The translations under genes were made by a program, and so were the position numbers. A DNA stretch of 64,000 nt, from assembly GCF_963576675.1 (NCBI RefSeq), contig NC_088910.1, positions 105,490,807-105,554,806 on the forward strand, in the 5' to 3' direction. Below are positions 58,142 to 64,000 of the stretch, piece by piece. The notes under the pieces are model-generated. The model did no database searches. It was not told the origin of the DNA and was given only the letters and a program-made list of their open reading frames with translations. The stretch's first letter is position 1; each line of letters starts with the position of its first letter. This stretch comes from Euphorbia lathyris (taxonomy: Eukaryota > Streptophyta > Magnoliopsida > Malpighiales > Euphorbiaceae).

Positions 58142-59778
58142 TGACGCGGCCTCACGCGGTTGTGGAGTGAGGCCGATCTTAGGGATAAGTGTACCCCGTC
58201 GTTATCAAGTAATAAATCTGGAAAGTCCAGGTATCGAATCCACAGGACTTATTTACCACAATTATTGAACTACTCGGTCTCAGGTGTTATCTAGGCTTTG
58301 TGGGGTTTGAATTGGTTTTGATTAAGTTAATCTACTCCTAGGTTGAATTACGCTACTCCTAGCTAAGTTATCTAGTTCTAACTAAGTTATTCTATGCCTA
58401 ATTAAGTTAGACTACTCCTAATTGATCTTTCACTAATGCAATTATCCGAAGGAACATAGTATGAACGATAATAATGAGGTTAGGTTATTAGGTCTATTGA
58501 TTAAAAACCTAATCTAAGTCACTTGTATTCAAGGCGATTAACACTACTTACCCTCCTGAAGTTCCTAGTGCGTGATTCCCTTGTAAGGCCGGAACTAGGT
58601 CTAAGGCTCAGCAATTTGGGCTTAATCAACTAAGAGGTCGTCAATCTCCTAGGCTCTGACTAGGTCAGATTCAGCTCACAATATGTGCCTACTCGATTTT
58701 GGGGCTTTTGAATGAGTTAAACCAATTGAATAAAGCGTAAGACAAAGATTAAACAAACAATCATAGAACAAAACAAGAGCTAAAATATTATTAAAGATGA
58801 AGAACAATGTCACAGGATACAATTAGCCTAGGATTCATAGACTGTATCAAAGAGTAAAAACAAGGAAAAGTAAAAGGAGATACGAAAATTCCTTTCAAGG
58901 AACCTGTCTACTCTGCAATTGGCTTCCTAGGTCTTAAGGACGGACCTTGAATATTCCTCGAGAACAGCTTTGAAGGAGCTTCAATGGAGGTTGATGAAGA
59001 TGGAGGAGATGGAGAGGAAATTCAAGGGGAAAGCTAAAGTAATTTACAAATAATGAAAGATGCCTAATTTACATTGGAAAAATCTTATTTATAGACGCGG
59101 CTTGGGCCCTCTTTTTGACCTATTTCGTGTCCTTATGCAGGTAGGAAGTCGTGGGGTCCATCGTGGAGTCGTGGGGGCAGAATTGGTCTTTTTGACCAAT
59201 TCCCGCAGGCCTGCTCGCCGAGCAGGCGCTGCTCGTCGCGAGCAGGCCACTGAGGGCCTGCTCGGTGAGCTGGCCTACGAAGGCCAGCTCGCCCGAGCAG
59301 GCCCCTAAGGGCCTGCTCGGCGAGCTAGCATAGCCAGCTCGACGAGCTGGCCTAAAATAGGCCAGTTCGTCGAGCAGTCTTACCCGGTACGCCTCCGCAA
59401 GTTTGCCAAGATGTTCTCAACGTGTTTTCCGCCCAAACTTGTCCCTGCGCATGCACAAAACTCCAGATAACATTAGTCCAAAGGCCAAATTGACCCGTCA
59501 ATCGCTTATTTGAGCAAACGCTTCATTTTGGTGCGACTTTTGACGGATCAATTAGCTTCAAAAGATAACGGAATTATAATATGCATGCCATTTTGGCCGT
59601 ATTTGCCTAAATTGATCATAAAACGAGCCGAAACAACAAAAAGTAAATAAAACATTTCCAATTTCTAACTAACTCACACAAAAGCATTTAAATGCGAGAA
59701 TTGCTCGCTTATTAACTAAATAACGCTAAAACCCGTCCTAAAACCGTACCCAAATATAGGGGTTTTTGACCCCTATCA
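58142..59778 (-). repeat. 5' LTR of element D
   Basis: 1,637 bp, TATAAATA on the minus strand at 59093-59086. Nearly identical to the 3' LTR apart from copy number in the CTACTCCTAATTAAGTTA run and in the palindrome cluster (59207-59377), which explains the 65-bp length difference. Shared motif at 58187-58247. Confidence 0.93.
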
Positions 59779-59795
59779 ATTCCCCACTTCTCCCC

Positions 59796-59804
59796 TATAT
59801 ATAT
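59796..59804 (+). promoter_or_regulatory. Internal TATA-like element before the third ORF of element C
   Basis: CCCCTATATATATC, 94 bp before the ATG at 59890, followed by a CT-rich leader. It resembles the arrangement in elements A and B. Confidence 0.5.
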
Positions 59805-59889
59805 CTTCCCTTTTTCTCCCTTTCCTTCCTCACAACTACCCCAACTCTTCACAACACTCATCTCCCACTCCCTCCTTCCTCATCCAATC

Positions 59890-61077
59890 ATGACCCGAAG
59901 CAAACGAGCAGCCGTTAACACTCCCCTCGACCAACAAATGCAAGCTCGTCGAGCTCGCACCACTCGCACCTCCCGCACCCAAAACCAACCACAACAGCCA
60001 CCCGAGCGGGAAAGCACGCCCCCTCTCACCCGCCTATACCGGGCCCCTTTTCACCTTCTCACGGAGGAGGAGGCCACCCGGTACGAAGACCTTTGTGCCG
60101 CCATCGTCATGGAGCTTCCCTATATCCCACGTAGCGTGCTCGATCAACACGATCTCGGCACGCCTTTTGAAGCTCGTCTCCGTGCCCTCGGATGGTACGA
60201 CATCTATAGCAAAGAATACCACGTGTACCCCTCCTTGGTCCTCGAGTTCTACACCACCCTCACCTCCAACAACGTCCCCGGAGCCGCACTCTTCAACTTC
60301 CGCCTCCACAACCGCCCATTCTCCATTGACACTCAATGGCTCCAACACCATTTCACTTTCCAAATGGAGGGGGGCAGATCTAGTTGGCCCACCGGCGTTG
60401 CCGCTCGTGAGTTTTGGGCCTCTATTACCGGGTCCGATGACTATCACATCTCCAACCTCCGCCCATCTCTCATCCGAGACCCTATCCTCCAACTTCTCCA
60501 CCATTTCATCTCATTTTACTTCTCGGGGAAGTCCGAGGCCTCTAAGGTCAACAAACACGAACTGTTGGCCCTTTACTGCTGTGTCAATGGGCTCACCTAT
60601 GACCTCGCCTACCACGTGGCTGCTCACCTCCACTCCACACCCATCCGGAAGCGGGCCAAGCTCGGTTTTGGCCACCTCGTCACCATCTTCGCCCTTGCCG
60701 CTCTCGGTGAAGCGGCCCTCGAGCACCTCCCGCGCCTTGTGCCTCGGCCATTGGACAAAAACGCTTTTAAATCCTTAAATAATCCAACTTCCGGCCCGGG
60801 CGAGACCTCGGGGGTAGCCAACTCCAATGCGGAAGGTGACTCGGACTCGAGCTTGGGTCTCAATTTTAGTCCTCCACCCCTCCATGATTTTAACTCTCTT
60901 TATGCTCGGTTGGATATTTTGGAGGATAACCAACGTCGGGATCGGGCTCATTTCGACTCCCGCTTCGATACCCTCGAGGCTCAACGGCTAGAGGATAGGG
61001 CTAACTTTGACGCCTTCACCAACGCCTTCTACACCCACTTCAACATCCATGACAACCCGCCTCCACCACAACCTTAG
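59890..61077 (+). CDS. Third ORF of element C (Athila ORF-1-like protein)
   Basis: Intact 395-codon ORF, GC-rich relative to its flanks. A basic, Arg-rich N terminus is followed by the domain LRALGWYDIYSKEYHVYPSL, LEFYTTL, FNFRLHNRPFSIDTQWLQHH, LIRDPILQLLHHFISF, KVNKHELLALYC and KRAKLGFGHLVTIF. Then a Ser/Gly linker and an Arg/Asp-rich coiled coil (LDILEDNQRRDRAHFDSRFD). Domain order matches element D and, more loosely, the N-terminal parts of the element A/B third ORFs. It is unbroken although gag of the same element is badly decayed. Function unknown; no signal peptide visible. Confidence 0.8.
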   Translation: MTRSKRAAVNTPLDQQMQARRARTTRTSRTQNQPQQPPERESTPPLTRLYRAPFHLLTEEEATRYEDLCAAIVMELPYIPRSVLDQHDLGTPFEARLRALGWYDIYSKEYHVYPSLVLEFYTTLTSNNVPGAALFNFRLHNRPFSIDTQWLQHHFTFQMEGGRSSWPTGVAAREFWASITGSDDYHISNLRPSLIRDPILQLLHHFISFYFSGKSEASKVNKHELLALYCCVNGLTYDLAYHVAAHLHSTPIRKRAKLGFGHLVTIFALAALGEAALEHLPRLVPRPLDKNAFKSLNNPTSGPGETSGVANSNAEGDSDSSLGLNFSPPPLHDFNSLYARLDILEDNQRRDRAHFDSRFDTLEAQRLEDRANFDAFTNAFYTHFNIHDNPPPPQP

Positions 61078-61249
61078 TTTCCCTCTCTTTTCTTTTCATG
61101 TTTTCTTTATTTTCTTTTTGATGTTGTTTTTATTATTTCCTATGTTGTTTTTATGTTTTTAATGTAGGATGTTCTTTTTAATTGAAATTGTTACGTTCCG
61201 TTTGTGTTTTGTGCTTTCGTTATTTTCATTTTATTGTTTAGAATAACAC

Positions 61250-61502
61250 CACGCAGGGCGTACCCCATGGAACGCCCCGCGTACCCCTCATTTTCATGCT
61301 TAAAAAAGTTCAGAAACTCAAACACGCGGGGCGCCCCCTATTACGCCCCGCGTATTTGAGTCTCTGACTCCAAAAACAATAAAAACACTGCCTTACGCGG
61401 GGCGCCCTCCCTATTACGCCCCGCGTATTTGAGTCTCTGACTCAAAACGCACTAAAAATGCTACCCTACGCGGTGCGCCCCCCTGGGCACGCCTCGTATA
61501 GG
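61250..61502 (+). repeat. Inverted-pair hairpin array after the third ORF of element C
   Basis: Four hairpins at about 61251, 61322, 61393 and 61467, spaced 71-74 bp, each an ACGCGGGGCG-type word followed by ACGCCCCGCGTA within ~8-12 nt. Same design and period as the array at 50030-50695. Confidence 0.9.
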
Positions 61503-62974
61503 GCACCTGACCACTAAGGGTCTTCTTTTCCTTCCTTACTTTATTTTTGTTTTTGTTTTAACTTCTTTTTGCGACGCCCTTGGAATAGGCGTCATTTTAA
61601 ATAATGCGGAGGGCCGTGCAACCCCGCACTTTTAGTTTGGTTTGCACTATCAAAAACAAAAATAAAAATTTAATAATAACAAAATAATTAAACTCACTTA
61701 TTACTCTTTAAAATTTTCCCAACACGTTATCCCTCCTTCGGAAATTAATTAAAGTTCCGTTATTTGTCATCAAAAAATAAAAGCGTCGGAACATAAAGGA
61801 ATGGTTCAATTAAGAGATTTTAGTCTTGATCTTAAAGTTAGGGAATTTGTGCAAAACTTAGGATTAGTACTAAACTAAGACATTGAGTCTTAACCCAAAT
61901 GTTATCTCCATAATAAACTTTAAAAATGCAATAAAAACGGGATAGTTGAAAATTTAGCGAAAACTTGATAGTAGACAATTTAAACCCGAATCTTTGTGAG
62001 GTATTCTTGAGCCTAAAAGAGTTCGTACGAGAACTCTAATTCTTTCACAATTTTTCGAGAGCTTTGACTTCACTCGACTCATAGAATTTGCATCCAATAC
62101 CGGGTTAAGTACACTTATTTGTGGTAAAAAGGCAATAGATGATAAACCGAACCCACTTAGGCTAATTTTTCTTAATTTATTTTTCTCGTTTTCATTGAAC
62201 ATTAGGAAACCCCTTCGAGCCTATTAACCAACTTTTTTGTTAATACCCTCTTAACATTTAACCCTTTTTCCTCTTGTTCAATTACCGACATAATCAAGTT
62301 GCACCCGAATTACCCAAAATAAGTCACGGCCTTAGCAAATGAGCACCGTAAGTTCTCAAAATATTGTTTTTGTGCCTCTATCAAAACAAAGGATACAATA
62401 AAAATAAAAAGGCATTCTCAAGCTCCACCCGAGCAATTTTGAAGTATATTTTGTAAAATTCTCCAAGGCCGAAATAAACAATGATACGGTGCAATCACAA
62501 AACGGTATTTTTGAACTCGAGTTCCTTTAAACTAACCACTAAAGAAGCCACCCACATTACAACCCCCCTCCGGGTTCATTTTTAATATTGCCTAACCATA
62601 TTTTAGGAGGAAAAACCCGGATGAAAATGCAAATTCAACATGATCTCGAGTAAGTGCAAAGAAGAGTGCTAAAACACCGACCTACCTGAAATTGAGCGTA
62701 AGAGCGAAATCCCTTGGTGAGGTACTATCGGGTTCTCAAAAGATAATCAACCCCCGTTAATATTGCCTATTAAATCTTGATCATGGAGGTTTCAAACAAG
62801 TTTCGTACTCAATTGTTTGCGTAGGTACTTACCGAAACCTTTGCACAAAACCATAACTTTGAAATCACGCACTTGGCAAAACCAACCTTCGGTTTGTTTC
62901 TTAATTTTCTCAATCCCTTGTCTTTCGATTTCTTTTACTTGAGGACAAGTAAAACTTTAAAGTCCGAGGAGGTT
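61503..62974 (+). other. 3' non-coding tail of element C
   Basis: No supported ORF in about 1.5 kb. AT-rich, ending with ACTTGAGGACAAGTAAAACT and GAGGAGGTT, similar to the tail of element D (minus strand). Confidence 0.7.
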
Positions 62975-63893
62975 TGACAAGGGTATTTTACCCCTATCTT
63001 TTAGCGTGATTTACGGGTTGATTTTGGATAGAATAAATAAGTTTAATTATAAAAATAAAGTGTTTTTGATAAAATAAAGAAATAAAAATAAATCTCGTAC
63101 TTTCAGTTAATTTTCCATGCTTTTGATTAGTTTACGAAATAAAAACGTCAAGCTAACTCGGCTCGCAAGATTTGTATTTCAGGTACGAGCAAGGAGCAAA
63201 AATCTACTCAAATACGCGGGGCGTATAGACCTTTACGCGGGGCGTGAAACATGTGTCAGCAATAATTGCCTTATCCGCAGGAGCCATGTGGAATTGACTC
63301 AACATACGCGGGGCGTATGCCACTCTACGCGGGGCGTATGACACATGTCGGCAATAATTGGCCTAATCCTGAAAGTCAGGCTGCACTGTCTCCCTGAGTC
63401 AACTCTTAGTACGCGGGGCGTATAACCATACATGCGAGGCGTACCAGGCATTTCCTCAATGATAAAAACTCAGAGACTCATTTAACGTGGGGCGTACTTC
63501 AGCTACGCACGGCGTAAAAGCACCAATTCAAGCAATAAAACTTCAGAGACTCAAACACGCGGGGCGTACAATCCTTTACGCAGGGCGTGCTTGAGACAAC
63601 AAGACAATGAATTGGTCCACATGCAGGAGATTTCTGACGGAATGGGCATTTACGCGGGGCGTAGGCCACTTCACGCGGGGCGTATCATGGGATTTCTGCA
63701 CCAAATAATGTTGCTCCATACTTGTGCTTTGTGAAATTACAAACTTGCCCTTGCTTGATGTCTATAAATAGGAAGCTCTTGAACTTCATTTGATACCAAG
63801 AAATAATTACACACTAGAGAGCAAACTATACTTGTTTTGTTACTTGTTGTAGTATAGATTCAGTTTTTGTAGCTAAACTCTCCACCTCGAGAG
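62975..63893 (+). repeat. 3' LTR of element C, truncated by element E
   Basis: Starts TGACAAGGG where the 5' LTR has TGATAGGGG; otherwise nearly identical for about 900 bp. TATAAATAG at 63763-63771. It has one TACGCGGGGCGTA word more than the 5' LTR (near 63652-63687). The match ends after CTCGAGAG, and a different sequence begins at 63894. Confidence 0.9.
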
Positions 63894-64000
63894 TGTTGAG
63901 CGATTTCCGCAAGTGCACGGTATACGCTTGTAGTAATAAAAGATATCGATCTCACAGGGAACGCTTTTTTAACAAAACTTATTTACAATCGGTTAAATTT
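63894..64000 (-). mobile_element. Element E: edge of another LTR retrotransposon
   Basis: TGTTGAG at the junction, then AAGTGCACGG, 'tagtaataaaagatatcgat' and CTCACAGGGA. These words align to the 3' end of the D LTR read in the same direction, so E is probably a minus-strand Athila/Tat-like LTR seen from its 3' end. The flanking five bases are GAGAG. Only 107 bp are visible. Confidence 0.65.

Larger units (their letters stand above)
50723..59778 (-). mobile_element. Element D: complete non-autonomous Athila-like Gypsy retrotransposon
   Basis: LTRs 58142-59778 (5') and 50723-52424 (3') with a perfect target duplication ATTCC (50718-50722, 59779-59783). Minus-strand order: LTR, tRNA-Asp-type primer site (58136 to 58119), gag, hairpin segment, third ORF, polypurine tract, LTR. 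Total 9,056 bp. There is no protease, integrase or reverse transcriptase. It is related to element C (same LTR ends, primer site, gag and ORF order) but a different family by sequence. It lies in C, opposite in orientation. Confidence 0.94.
59779..62974 (+). mobile_element. Element C, internal part resumed
   Basis: After the second ATTCC the C sequence continues: promoter-like segment, third ORF, hairpin array, long non-coding tail and the polypurine tract GAGGAGGTT next to the 3' LTR. Confidence 0.88.

Noticed and set aside
60034..60778. ORFs of 156 (minus) and 227 (plus, other frame) codons
   Set aside because: Shadows of the GC-rich third ORF of element C, which has the recognisable domain.
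49804..62974. Searched for reverse transcriptase, integrase or protease in elements C and D
   Set aside because: No YVDD-type RT motif, integrase DDE or DSG/DTG protease motif was seen in any frame provided; the elements are reported as lacking pol.

Overview
The window is nuclear DNA of a flowering plant, most likely a eudicot. The evidence is one intron-rich plant housekeeping gene, plant-type LTR retrotransposons (a Sirevirus-like Copia element and Athila-like Gypsy elements), a PIF/Harbinger transposon, a plant-type Helitron and several MITEs. I cannot name the species. About 50 kb of the 64 kb is repeat-derived, and only one host gene looks intact.

Layout. 1-3525: minisatellite of a ~16-bp T/G-rich unit with a ~714-bp higher-order period. 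3526-8937: AT-rich intergenic DNA with five or so small inverted-repeat elements, one bearing an 8-bp target duplication. 8938-14320 (+): a ten-exon AIM24-family gene whose reading frame is intact across all splice sites. 14537-15725: foldback MULE-like element with a 9-bp target duplication and a gene-like interior. 16583-23276: decayed PIF/Harbinger transposon with divergent ORF1 (-) and transposase (+), a 72-bp tandem array between them, and a 3,067-bp Helitron inserted precisely in that array. 23826-25620: AT-rich palindromic complex. 25620-26610: Copia fragment. 27440-28486 (-): 3' end of an L1-type LINE.

From 28487 to the window end is one nested stack. Element B (Copia, minus strand) sits in the LINE. 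Element A (Copia, plus strand, 33759-45305, target duplication GTACT) is inserted in B. Element C (Gypsy-like, plus strand, from 46363) also interrupts B. Element D (Gypsy-like, minus strand, 50723-59778, target duplication ATTCC) is inserted in C. Element E begins in the 3' LTR of C at 63894. The missing parts of C, B and the LINE should lie beyond position 64000.

A has gag, pol and a third ORF. B shows the pol end and the third ORF. C and D carry gag and a third ORF but no protease, integrase or reverse transcriptase, so they look non-autonomous. The third ORFs of all four share a recognisable N-terminal domain layout although A/B are Copia and C/D are Gypsy-like; in A, B and C a TATA box lies about 94-110 bp before the ORF start. 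C and D are also studded with short GC-rich hairpin words at matching positions (LTR, after gag, and in C after the third ORF). The words differ in sequence between the two families. These two patterns are the most interesting signals in the window. Nearly every transposon ORF carries premature stops, many of which fit C-to-T or G-to-A change in Gln, Arg or Trp codons.
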